From the IMG/VR virus record IMGVR_UViG_3300033143_004212, positions 19,405 through 83,404 of that record: a stretch of 64,000 bases of DNA; one strand, given 5' to 3'. The position numbers were made by a program, and so were the translations under genes. Numbering within the stretch: the stretch's first letter is position 1; each line of letters begins with the position of its first letter. Positions 18,942 through 30,000 of this stretch are shown piece by piece. The notes beneath the pieces were generated by a model. The model made no database searches. It had not been told where the DNA came from and saw only the letters and a list, made by a program, of their open reading frames with translations. Origin of the DNA: a virus.

Positions 18942-21549
18942 TACTGTAAATGCTTCAACAACAGCATTAATGCAAACTTATAAAGATTTACAAGATGCTA
19001 CTTCAGATTTACGTAGCGCAAGACAAACTTTAGCAGAAGATGAAGAATTAGAAATTGGACAAGTTTTAGAATTAATAGATTCTCATAGTTCATTAATTAA
19101 ATATCTAGATTTAGAAGCTAAAAATTATGGTATTACTGCAAGAGCATTAGCAGAAGCATCTCAAGTTTTAGTACAAACTAGAATTAATGATAATTTAGCA
19201 ATTATTGCAGGTATTGATGCAGAGATAGCGGATCAAAAAGTTAAACTTTCTCAAATAACTATTGTTTATAATTTAGCAATAGCAATAAAATGGCTTAGTA
19301 GAGCCAGACTTGATTCAATAAAAGCTAATCTTTACGAAACTCAAGCAAGTATAAGAGGTCTTAAAGAACAAAGAAGTAATGTTTTGAAATTAAATACATT
19401 ACTTGAGAATTATACTATAAAAACAGAGAAAGCATCTAGTGCAACTCAAGCATTTACTTATAGTTTAAAAAAATCTGCATTAGAATTTAAAAATATGAAT
19501 GAATTAGTTGAAGAGTCTAATACAGTTGTTTCACAATTACGTGATACAATTAAAGCTTTAGAAAAAGATATGACAGATGCTGATTTAAGTACTATTGCTA
19601 CTTTAGCAGAACATATTAAAGCTTATGATGAAATAAAAGGTGCATTGCTTGGTCAAGCTAGTTTACAAGAAAGTTTAAAACAAGAAGCATTAACAGGATT
19701 AACTCAAATCCTTGCAGGTCTTGATAAAAACATTATTGGAATTAATATTAACGATATTATTATAGACGGAAGAGTCGATAATACTAAATTTAATAATTTA
19801 GCTAATTTTTTAAAAGAAGAAGTTAATAGACTAAATGCGATAATGAATAGAGGAAAAGGAACTAAAGAATTACAAGAACAACTTAAACTTTATCATACTC
19901 TTTATAGTGAAGTTGAAAGCTATAAAGATGCTATAGAAAAAGCTGATTTAGCAATATACAAAACAAATCAAACTCTTACAAAAACTATAGAAGATCAACA
20001 AGCATTCTATGAAAAATTAGTAATTTCTCAACTTGAATACATCCAAGATATATTAGTTGAAAAATATGAAGCCGCTCTTGAATTGATCAAAGAAGGAAAT
20101 GAAGCATCTGTTGAAGCGATAGAAAAAGAAAAAGATGCATGGGAAAAATTATTAGAACAACAAAGAGAAAGATTAAAAATAGATAAAGATTTAAGAGACT
20201 CTGAGAGAGAAAGAAGAGATATCTTAATAGAAATTGGAGACAAACAAGCGCTACTTAATAAATTAGCTCTAGATGAATCACAATTTGCTAAAAAAAGAAA
20301 GAAACAATTAACTGAAGGTATAACTAAAAATAGAGAAAAATTAACAGATATTGAATATGATAGAAGTTATGAAAGTAAATTAGGTTCTTTAGAAAGTTTA
20401 AATAAAATTAGACAAGAAGAATTTATAACAAGATTAACAGAATTAGAACAAAGTTTAGCTTTTGAAGAAGCTCGTTATGAAGTTCTTTTAACTCAACGTA
20501 ATATTGAAAAATCTGCTGAAGCTTTACTATTGGCCAAAGGAACTATTATTAGTTTTACTGGAGAAGTAATGACTTTAGATAGTTTAGTTCAAGAATTTGG
20601 AGAAACACTTTCTAAAACTGGAACTAGAGAACAATTAGAAGGTTTTAATAAGTTTAATGAAGAAATAGTAGCTATAAATGATTTATTAAATGAAATGGGA
20701 GTAGTTTATGAGGATGTAGTAATTGATTGGAGCCAAATTAAAACAGCTAATTTAGCAGATTTTGAAGCCGATCTTATAGGTGCGGCTGAAAAAGTTGGAT
20801 TATCATTTTCAGATTCACTTCTTGAACAATTTAAATTAGGGACTATTAAACTAACAACGCAATTTGGAACTGCAGCGACAGAAATGGAAACAGCAGTTGG
20901 TGAATATGCTAATAGTATATTAAAGATTTATAAATCAATGTTAAATGATATGGTATTTGGAGCAAAAGAAACAGGGAAAAATATTGGAGCTGCTTTGGAA
21001 GATGGAACTGCAGAAGAAATGGATATTGCAGAAGCTGTCTTTGGTAGAGAAGGAGAAGGTAAGGGACTATTAGATGAAGCTTATTGGGAAGGACGAAATA
21101 TTGATTTTGCTGTTATTCAAGGTATTAAAGATTCTCGTAAGAAAGGCGGTACTTCTACATGGGTTATTACTCCTGGAAGCGATGAAAACGATTCTGCTCC
21201 TACTGGTGATGGTGTATGAAGACCTCCAAGAGATTTAGGTATAGTTGGTTATCATAATGGTGGAATGGTTAATTTTGATGGAATAGCGGCTGTACATGGT
21301 GAATCTAGCCCTGAATGGATATTTAATTCTAACCAATTAGAATCTGTTATTAAAATGACTAATGCAAGTATGTTAGGAACTTTATCTAAATTAAACATAC
21401 CATTAGGTGGGACTGGAGTAACGATTGAAAATCTAATTAAGATTGAAGGAAATGCAACAGAAAACACAATAATAGAATTAAAAAAATTAGCTAAACAAAT
21501 CGCACCAATAGTGGGAAAACAATTAGTTAAACAAATTAAAAAGGTATAG
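18913..21549 (+). CDS. Tape measure protein, C-terminal part (frameshifted)
   Basis: The continuation of the tape measure in the +1 frame, open from 18913 (YIELAKETN) with its first ATG at 18970 and no Shine-Dalgarno there. It is long coiled-coil (DKQALLNKLALDESQFAKKR, repeated EKL/KLE segments). One TGA at 21217 (DGVWRPPRDLG) is Trp and joins the C-terminal segment HNGGMVNFDGIAAVHGESSP, which resembles the conserved end of many tape measures. The frame ends at TAG 21547-21549. Joined to the first part, the protein would have about 1909 residues, implying a tail near 280 nm by the usual 1.5 angstrom per residue. The break could be a sequencing error, a +1 frameshift site or a real mutation. 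Confidence 0.8.
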
Positions 21550-21580
21550 GAGAAGGTTTACCTTCTCTTTATCTTTATTT
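21550..21580 (+). terminator. Terminator after the tape measure gene
   Basis: A short GC-containing stem GAGAAGG/CCTTCTC with loop TTTA is followed by T-rich sequence. It lies between the tape measure and the distal tail gene. Confidence 0.65.
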
Positions 21581-21599
21581 GAGAAGAAAGGATAATATA

Positions 21600-22409
21600 A
21601 TGTTTACAGCAACAGATTTTACTTATAATGGTAGATTAGCAAGTGAATTTGGATTAACAGTTGTTAACGTTGGAACAATTAGTTCTACTCAATCATTTGG
21701 ATTAAATAGACAAATATTAGAAACCCAAAGATTAAGTGGAATAAATTCTTTTCATGGCTTTAGCTATGAACCAATAGAATTTCAAGTGACGTTAGCGAGA
21801 GAGTGTGAATGAGATTACTATACTAGAATAGAAGTTGCTAGATGGTTATTTCAAAATAATTATAAAGAATTAATTAATCCTGATCATCCAGAAATAATAT
21901 ATAATGTATTATTTTTTGGAGATAATCCAATAGGATTAGTTGGAAATATTCCACGCTATATTACATTAAATGTAAGAGCGGATGCCCCTTGGGGTTGGTC
22001 AGAAGAATATACTTATGAATACGATTGTGACACTGTTTTAGTAGTAGAATTAGAAAATTTATCTAATTTAAATATGCCAATTTACCCAGAAATAGAAATT
22101 GTTTTAACAACAGGAGAAACGTTATCAATCGATTTTGATACAGATAAAGAATGAAAATTTGTTGATGCAACTTACAGTGGAGATGACTATAATTTAGTAT
22201 CAGGAGAAACTATTTATGTAGATAATAATAAAAAAATAATAATTTCAGATCAAACAGGTTCTGAGGATGCGCGAATAAAAAATTTTATTAAAAGCGACGC
22301 AACAAAAGAAAGAAGTGATTGGTTCTATTTAACAGAAGGAACAAATACATTCACTTTAAATGGGAATGGAGATTTTTCTATAAGAATTAAATTCCCAATG
22401 GTAGCATAG
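21600..22409 (+). CDS. Distal tail protein (Dit-like)
   Basis: A 269-residue beta-rich protein directly after the tape measure, the place of Dit, which forms the hexameric hub at the tail tip. The N-terminal half matches the ring domain of Dit proteins (FTYNGRLASEFGLTVVNVGT; YEPIEFQVTLARECEWDYYT). The C-terminal half has a galectin-like beta-sandwich (SEDARIKNFIKSDATKERSD, FYLTEGTNTFTLNGNGDFSI). Two TGA codons (21810 in CEWDYYTR, about 22152 in DKEWKFVD) are Trp; without them the gene appears as a 77-residue fragment. It starts at ATG 21600 with AAAGGA, not at the upstream alternative start codon. Confidence 0.78.
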
Positions 22410-22427
22410 AGAGAAAGGAGTGAAAAG

Positions 22428-25262
22428 ATGTTAGGAGATATAAATTACCTACTTGGACCTATTGAGTACGTTTTAGAAGTAACGAAACCAAATAAAGAAC
22501 CAATAGTTGCGATCTCCAATGATTATGGAAAGGTATACTCACCTTCTATGAAAGCTATTAATGAATTTAGTTTTATGATTAATAAATTTTATGAAGATGG
22601 CAGTATAAATGCATCTTATGAAGCAGTACAAGAAAAATATTTAATAAGTTTAAATCAACAAGAGTATTTCGTAATTACTGAAATTGAAGAAGATGAAATA
22701 GAAGGTATTAAAGCAGTTATATGTTATTCTCTTGAATACGAACTTGGACAAAAATTTGTACAAGCATATGAAGTTGTTTCCGCAAAATTATATAGTAATA
22801 ATTCAGATTTTGATGGTGTTATGAATATGGTAAACAGTTTGGCTCCCTCTTGGACAGTAGGTACGATAGATGGAGAAATTCTTGAATCTTATAGATCATT
22901 TGATGTGAGTAACGTAGATATTTATACTTTTATTACAAAAGATATTAGTGAAGCTTTTGGTTGTATCGCTCTTTTTAATACAGATGAAAAAACAATAAGC
23001 TTTAAATTTTTAGAACATATAGGAGTAAACAACTCATTATTCTTATCAAGCGATAATTTAATTAAAACTTTAACGAGAACTAGAAAATTAGAAAATATAG
23101 CAACAAGAGTTTATGGTTTTGGTTCAGAAGATTTAACAATGAATACTGTTAATCCTAATGGATTAAGTTATATAGATAATTTTTCATATTTCAAGAATAG
23201 AAATTGGATGTCTCAACGATTAATAGATGCATTAGACGCACATGATGCGATTGTAACTGCAAATATTCCAGAATTCCAAACAGTTCTTTCTGATTATCAA
23301 GATGAATATGAAGATAAATTTGGTTCATCTATTTATAAAACTTTATTAGTAACAGATATTTCAGGAGCAAACATTACTTTTGATGATAACGCATCTGATG
23401 TAGATAATTATTACAATGGTTGGAAATTATTAATTGAATTACCAACTTCTGAGAATCAAAATTGTGCAGGTCAAACTGCAACGATTTTATCATATAACGG
23501 AACAACAAAAATTGCAACACTAAGTTCTGCTTTTTCAGAGGTAAATCATACTTATGAAACTGTAGAAGTTACAGTAAAAACAATCCCTGCTAATCCAGAG
23601 GGAGAAGAAATATATGCAGAAGGTAGCTATTACATTTCTGAGAATATTGGTAATTATCAATATTTACAATTATCTTTAGTTAAACAAGGTAATTGGGAAG
23701 AAATTGAAAAAGCTTTAGTTGCTAGACATGCATCAATAACGCCAACACAAGATGATTTAGATGAACTAGCTGAAGCTAGAACTCATTTAGATTATTGGAA
23801 TGGTCAAGTAGGAGTATGGCAAACTTTAGTAGATGCAAATGATGTAGTACTTGATGCAAAAACAACTAGATTAGAAGAACTTAATGTAATTATGGATATA
23901 GAAACTAATTTAACTTTTGATGAATTGCAAGAATTAGATCCATATATTATTGAAACTACTTATACAAATTCTAATATTATAGATGAAGTAGATTTATATG
24001 ATGAAGTTGTAGAAATTTCTGATAGAGTTGGGTATCCTAGATATGAATTTTCATTAGATGCAGACGATCTTTTAAAAATGGTTGAATATCAACATATTAG
24101 ACATAGATTAAAAATTGCAGATATAATAAATATTAAAATATCTGAAACAGAAGAAATTGAAGTTAGAATAACTGGATATTCTCATGAATACGATGAGAAT
24201 ATAATAAATATAAGTTTTTCATCTGTAAATTCTATTTTTGATTCAAGTTATGAATTAGCAGAGTTATTGAAGAACAATACTAGTGCAGCATCATCATTAA
24301 ACGTAGAACGTTTTAAATTTAAAACTTATGTAAAAGAAGACCAAAATACAATTTTAACTTTCTTAGATAGTGCTTTAGATGCGGCTAAAAATGCGGTTAT
24401 AGCAGGAAATAATCAAGAAGTATTGATAGATAGAACAGGTATTACATTACGAGAATATGATGCAATAACTGGTGGTTTTACAGATTCACAAATGAGATTA
24501 ATTAATAATACAATTGCAATAACAGATAATAATTGGAATACAGTTAAAACCGCAATAAGTCCTGACGGAGTATTTGCCGATGTATTAATTGGTAGAGCAA
24601 TCCTTGGTGCCGAACTTCAAATTGAAGCGGCAGATGGAACTTTTGAGGTTGATGAAACTGGTACAACTCTTAAAAATATGTCGTTAACAGCGGTTAAAGA
24701 TGAAGGATTAGGAACAGAAAGAAAAATAGTATTAAATGATACAGATGTGTTTAGAGTTTCTATTGGTGGAGTAGATAAATTATGGATAGATGTCTCTGGA
24801 GACATGAATATAGCAGGTAATATATTTATGAGTGCAAGTTCTAGAATTACTTGGACGAATGTCACAGATGCAGATTCTGAAGCAGTATCAGCATGGGACG
24901 ATAATTATATGACTACTATTGGTCCTGATTATGTTTTTACTGGAAAAATTCAAGCCAATAAAATCACAGGTAATACTTTGACAGCATTAGATGAAATAAA
25001 TATAGGAGATGTATCTATGAGTACTAATGGTATATTAAGAATGCATTCTGCGGGTACTTGGTGGATAGGAATGCAAACTTATGAATCACCGGGACCATCT
25101 TGAGAAATCGGATATCTTAGTTCTATAACAGATACGACAATATCTGAACTTAATAGAATTATGTTAGCAGCTAACATGGTGTATACAAGTAGTAATTTAT
25201 CAGTACTTGGGAATCTTTCAGTAAGCGGAACTGTAACAGGTGTTACTGCAGTATTTGGATAA
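22428..25262 (+). CDS. Tail-associated protein (Tal / tail hub)
   Basis: A 944-residue protein after Dit. The first 380 residues resemble the conserved hub domain of phage minor tail proteins (prophage endopeptidase tail family): YFVITEIEEDEIEGIKAVIC, ENIATRVYGFGSEDL, YIDNFSYFKNRNW. The middle is helical (LDELAEARTHLDYWNGQVGV). The C-terminus is beta-rich with short collagen-free repeats and a shaft-like end (GDVSMSTNGILRMHSAGTWW). TGA 25101 (SPGPSWEIGYL) is Trp and adds 52 residues. It would close the tail tube and carry the fibres. No protease motif stands out, so I do not claim endopeptidase activity. Confidence 0.75.
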
Positions 25263-25295
25263 AATATAGATAAAATGAGAAGGAAGGAGTAAAAT

Positions 25296-25646
25296 ATGGC
25301 TAGACCTAGTGATTGGGCTTGGACAACAACAATCGCTTCTGGACAACCTTGTTATAGCACTTATAACTCTGGTGGGAAAGCATATATAGCAGTGATAACA
25401 GCTGTAGAATGGAATGATTTTACTACTAGAATAAATGATTTTAGAGTTTATAAAGAACTTAGTACTTATTCTTTTACTACAGCATCATCAGGAGGAGCTT
25501 TTTATGCTTCGATAATTAATGAAGCTAGAACTGCTATTAATGACATGTCACCACCAACTTCAGTGCCAGGACCAGCATCTTCAGGAGGAATAGTTACAGC
25601 TTATATATTAAATAGATTAAAGGATGCTTTAAATTCGATAACATAA
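25296..25646 (+). CDS. Small tail-tip protein of unknown function
   Basis: A 116-residue protein between the tail hub and the fibre genes, with AAGGAGT upstream. The N-terminal third is rich in aromatic and Gly/Ser residues (SDWAWTTTIASGQPCYSTYN). It then turns helical (TAVEWNDFTTRINDFRVYKE), and ends with PPTSVPGPASSGGIVTAYIL. No TGA codons. It probably belongs to the tail tip by position. I do not recognise the family. Confidence 0.55.
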   Translation: MARPSDWAWTTTIASGQPCYSTYNSGGKAYIAVITAVEWNDFTTRINDFRVYKELSTYSFTTASSGGAFYASIINEARTAINDMSPPTSVPGPASSGGIVTAYILNRLKDALNSIT

Positions 25647-25655
25647 TAAATATAG

Positions 25656-25679
25656 TCCTAGAATTTAATACTTCTAGGA
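25656..25679 (+). terminator. Terminator directly abutting the next promoter
   Basis: An 8-bp stem TCCTAGAA/TTCTAGGA with loop TTTAATAC. The -35 box of the next promoter begins at the very next base, so termination and re-initiation are packed together. T-rich sequence follows. Confidence 0.65.
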
Positions 25680-25708
25680 TTGACTTATTTTTAAAAATAT
25701 GTTATACT
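25680..25708 (+). promoter_or_regulatory. Promoter for the tail-fibre gene cluster
   Basis: TTGACT (25680-25685) and TATACT (25703-25708) are 17 nt apart, with TGT before the -10 giving an extended -10. It is a near-consensus vegetative promoter that would drive the fibre and adhesin genes from 25755 on. Confidence 0.8.
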
Positions 25709-25754
25709 AAGATAAGAAGTAAAAAAGGATGTATTATGAATAAGGAGGAGCAAA

Positions 25755-25931
25755 ATGGTAGTTAAAATGACAAGAGAACAAATAGGAAATTTAATGAATT
25801 TATTAGATAGAGTTGGAATTAAAGGTTTTAAAGAAATACAAGCTATGACAGATATAGTTAAATCACTTCAAGAAGCTCAAGAAGAAGTTGTAAAGCCAGT
25901 TCAACCAATTAAAAAACCTGATAAGGAGTAA
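25755..25931 (+). CDS. Small helical protein
   Basis: A 58-residue protein with an AAGGAGG site, first gene after the promoter. It is helical and amphipathic at the N-terminus (MTREQIGNLMNLLDRVG) with a Pro/Lys-rich tail (KPVQPIKKPDKE). The stop overlaps an ATG (TAATG), and the next gene uses its last codons as ribosome site. The function is unknown; perhaps a chaperone or linker for fibre assembly, which is only a guess. Confidence 0.5.
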   Translation: MVVKMTREQIGNLMNLLDRVGIKGFKEIQAMTDIVKSLQEAQEEVVKPVQPIKKPDKE

Positions 25932-25936
25932 TGTTT

Positions 25937-26275
25937 ATGATATGTAAAGATATAATTACATTTACTGCAGGAGATACTGTTTGGCTTGAAGTGGAAGTTA
26001 GAGATAGAGATGGGACATTAATGGATTTGTCAACGGCAACTCCAATTAATTTTGCTATACAAGTATTTGGAAGAATAGATGAAGATCCTGTAGTTACAAA
26101 AGAGAAAGCAGATATGACAATATTATCTTTAGGTAATATTAGAATAGTTTTAGACCCCGTAGATACAGCTGATTTACATGGCAAATTTAAAGTAGAATTA
26201 GAAGTGACAGATTCTGTAGGAGCAGTATCTACTGTATTGAGTCAAGAACTTATAATTGAAAGAACAATAATTTAA
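25937..26275 (+). CDS. BppU-like baseplate/fibre N-terminal domain protein
   Basis: A 112-residue beta-sandwich protein. The pattern ITFTAGDTVWLEVEVRDRDG, followed by MDLSTATPINFAIQ, is the one seen in BppU-type and related Ig-like domains of Bacillota phages. These attach receptor-binding parts to the baseplate. I chose ATG 25937, which has AAGGAG at ideal spacing, rather than the ATG 6 nt earlier. A second protein with the same plan is at 37083. No catalytic motif; the role in fibre anchoring is inferred. Confidence 0.6.
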   Translation: MICKDIITFTAGDTVWLEVEVRDRDGTLMDLSTATPINFAIQVFGRIDEDPVVTKEKADMTILSLGNIRIVLDPVDTADLHGKFKVELEVTDSVGAVSTVLSQELIIERTII

Positions 26276-26288
26276 GGAGGAAATATTT

Positions 26289-26690
26289 ATGAGTATGACT
26301 AATTATTTAGAAGATAAAATATTAGACCATATTTTTGGTGATACTGCTTATGTTGCTCCAACAACTTTATATATAGGAGTTTCTACAACTCATGTGACTG
26401 AGCTTGGATTAGGGATTACAGAACCAACAGACGCAGTTTATGCAAGAATAGCAATAACAAATAATACTACTAATTTTTTAGATGCGGTATTAGGAGAAAA
26501 AAAGAATGCAACATTCCAAGAGTATGAAGTAGCAACAGAATCTTGAGGAGAGATTTTAGACTATTTTATTTCAGATGCTGCTTCAGGTGGAAATATACTT
26601 GTGTATGGACCTTTAAGTGTATCTAAAACGATAAGTATTAATGATCAATTAGTGCTACCAATAAATGGGTGGGTCTTAACATTAGATTAA
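26289..26690 (+). CDS. Phage tail/fibre accessory protein
   Basis: A 133-residue protein that begins MTNYLEDKILDHIFGDTAYV and continues TTLYIGVSTT, a recognisable family of short phage proteins encoded near tail fibres. The family has a conserved Trp before a beta hairpin. Here TGA 26544 supplies it (ATESWGEILDYFISDAASGG), and the frame then runs to TAA 26688-26690. Without UGA=Trp the gene would lose a third of its length. A strong AAGGAGG precedes it. Its biochemical role is unknown. Confidence 0.7.
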
Positions 26691-26712
26691 AAGATTAGAG
26701 GTGTAAAAATAA

Positions 26713-27042
26713 ATGCCTACAATTATAAAAATTAAAACATCTGTTGAAACAATTCGTTTCGAGGACGTTTTTTTTTACGGTAATAGGACTGTAATTAAAA
26801 CGTATGGACAATTTATATTAGAGATTATTACAAAATATCTCCAAATTGAAGGATTGATTCAATCAACAGAAACTATAAGTTTAGGAGCAATAAGCTCTAT
26901 AAATAATATTACAGTTCTAACCTCAGAAGGCACTGTTGCTTTTGAATCATGAGTTCTTCTTACAATAGGAGATCATAATGAAGAAACACTTGGTGATTTG
27001 GGAGATTTAGAATTGATAGATATGATACGTACAGTAAATTAA
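26713..27042 (+). CDS. Small unknown protein, one UGA-Trp codon
   Basis: A 109-residue protein with the start context GAGGTGTAAAAATAA. It is beta-rich (TIIKIKTSVETIRFEDVFFY, ISSINNITVLTSEGTVAFES), then TGA at 26950 gives ESWVLLTIGDH, and it ends at TAA 27040-27042. It lies between two virion genes, so it is likely part of the fibre cluster. No family recognised. Confidence 0.55.
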
Positions 27043-27059
27043 TGAAAGGAGGAAATTAA

Positions 27060-30000
27060 ATGGTTATTTCAACGAATTATGGATTTGTTATTTATGATTC
27101 AACAGTTGATACACTTGAATTATTTAAAGATTATATAGATGATATTGCTAGTAACTTTGAAACTATAGATGCAGTAATACCAGAAAAAATAGAAATAGCA
27201 GATATTATGAGCGATTGGGTTGTTTCAGGATTATTACCTGCAGAGCATGGATCGTCTTTAACATCAAGTATATCTGCCGGTTATATCTATATTGATGGAG
27301 TTCGTATATACAAAAATGGAACACCACATACTTATACTGCAAGTAAAGATACCTATGTAGATATAGATCCTACTGGAACATATGTATTTTCAGAGGTGCC
27401 ATTAGATGACCCTGAACCTACATTAACAGAAGGTAATATGAGACTTGCCAAGGTAGTAACTGATGCAACAACAATCCCAACAGTTGTAGATATGAGAACT
27501 TTAGAATATAGTTTATCTAAAAATGATAAATTAAATCAAATAACATGGGACGATCCTAATCTTTGGATTGGAGCCGGTTCAGGAGGAGAATTATTCCTAC
27601 AAGCAGGTGGCTCAACAAAACTTACAATGGGTGCTCATACAACAGTTTCTAATGGTTATTTTTATGTTAATGACAATATATATTTAAATACTGGATCAGC
27701 TATCCTTAAAGGTAGAGATTCTGGTGCGGCAAGTGTAAATTTATTACAAATGGATGCTAGTGTTGATAAAGTTAAAGTAGGAACTACTTCTTATCCATTA
27801 ATGTTTAATTCAAGTGTTGAACCAATTTGGTATAATGGAACAACAGAAAAATCAATAATATTTGAAGCACCAAATGACGGAGAAGAATACGTTCGTAAAA
27901 ATGAAGCTTGGGCAATCGTATCTGAGCATGCTATAAATGATATAACTGATATAGTTATTACAAGTGTAGCAGATAATGAAATACTTCAATATGATAATGG
28001 TAGTGGAGATTGGATAAATCAAACTTTAGCCGAAGCAGGAATATCAGCAACAGGTCACAGTCATGTAGCGACAGATGTTACAGACTTCGATACTGAGGTA
28101 TCAAATAATACGTCAGTTTCTGCAAATACTGACAAGATTTCATTTGATGCAACTGCATCAGCTAAAGTAGCTTGGTTAACAGTAACTCAAGCAGTAGACT
28201 TAGATACGATAGAAACTGATACAAGCTCAAATAATTCTCACAGAACTACGACTACTGGAAATCCTCATAGCCTTGAATTGGCAGATTTAGATGATGTCGA
28301 CTCAACAGTTGGCTCACCTACTGATGGCAAAATTATGGTATATAGAACTGCCGGTGGAGACTGGATTCTAGAAGATAAACCTGCATCAGGTTCAACACCT
28401 TCATTAGATGAATTAACTGATGTTACAATTACTGGGACACCTGCAGATGATGAAGTTTTAGCATATAATACTGGTACGAACCAATGGATTAATCAGACTG
28501 CGGCAGAAGCAGGACTAGCTATATCAGGACACAGTCATACAGCAACAGATGTTACAGATTTTGACACAGAGGTATCAAATAATACGTCAGTTTCTGCGAA
28601 TACTAGCAAAATATCTTTCCCCGAAGCACCAAACGATGGAGAAGAATACGTTCGTAAGAATTTAGCTTGGGCAATTGCAACTGGTGGTGGAGCATCAGCT
28701 ATAAATGATTTAACTGATGTTGTAATATCTGGAACACCTGCTGATAATGAAGTTTTAGCATACGATACTAGCAGTGGAGACTGGATAAATCAAACTCCTG
28801 GCGAAGCAGGATTGTCTGCATCAGGACATGGACATACAGCAAGTAATATTTCAGACTTCGATACTGAAGTTGGGAATCATACAGACGTTACAGATAATAC
28901 AACTCATAGTGGAACTACAACAGGAAATCCACATTCATTAGAATTAGCTGATTTAAGTAATGTAGTAATTACATCAGTAGGAGATAATGATATAATCGGT
29001 TACGATTCAGGTGGGAACTTTATTAATCAAACAGCTTCTGAATTAGGATTATCTGTAACAGGTCATAGCCATGTAGCAATAGACGTTACAGATTTCGATA
29101 CTGAAGTTGCGAATAATACTGCTGTTGCAGCTAACACTGATAAAATAAGTTTTGATGCAACTGCATCAGCTAAAGTAGCTTGGTTAACAGTAACACAAGC
29201 GGTTGACCTTGATACTATGGAAAGTAATATAAGTACAAATAATGGGAAAGTTACGAATGCGGATCACACTGGAGAAGTAACTGGCTCAGGAGCTTTAACA
29301 ATCGCAGATAATGTTGTTGATGAAGCTAATTTAAAATTAGAAACTGGACCAACAAACGACTATGTACTAACAGCTGATAGTACTAAGTCTGGTGGTATGA
29401 AATGGGCAGCAGCTCCTGGTGGAGGCGGAGCTATAGGCGATTTATCAGATGTAACGATAAGTTCTATAGGAAACGATGAAATTTTAGTTTGGGAAACAGA
29501 TGAATTTGTTAATCAAACTTTTGCCGAAGCTGGAATAGGAACAGCAACAGATGTAGCTACTAACAGAGATGACGTTGATGCATTATTTAAAATAAAAGAT
29601 GGAGTTACAACTGGTAGTGCTATTGCAATAACTACGGATGGAACATTTGATTACGTAGATGGTAGATGGATTATGTTTAAGGCAGATGCAAATATTACTG
29701 CTCCCGCAACTATTGCCATAGACGGTGGGTCTGCATTGACTGCAAAGGATAAAGATGGGAATAATATTGATATCGTAATAAATATTACTTATCTATGTCG
29801 ATTTGTTGACGATACTACGGATTTTTTCGAGTTAGCCCCTAAAGAAACAATCTTAGCCGGGGGCTATCAAAAGACTTATGAGGCGAGTGGAACTGTTAAT
29901 TCTGGAGATATGGTCGATATCGATTATATCAATGAAACAGCAACAGCAGTTTCTGAAAGAGAGCGTTTAGCTCTTATTTCTCAAAATCTATTGTCAGCAA

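Noticed and set aside
18970-21549. Independent gene starting at ATG 18970
   Set aside because: No Shine-Dalgarno precedes it, and open coding sequence of the same character extends upstream to 18913, so it is better explained as the frameshifted tape measure.
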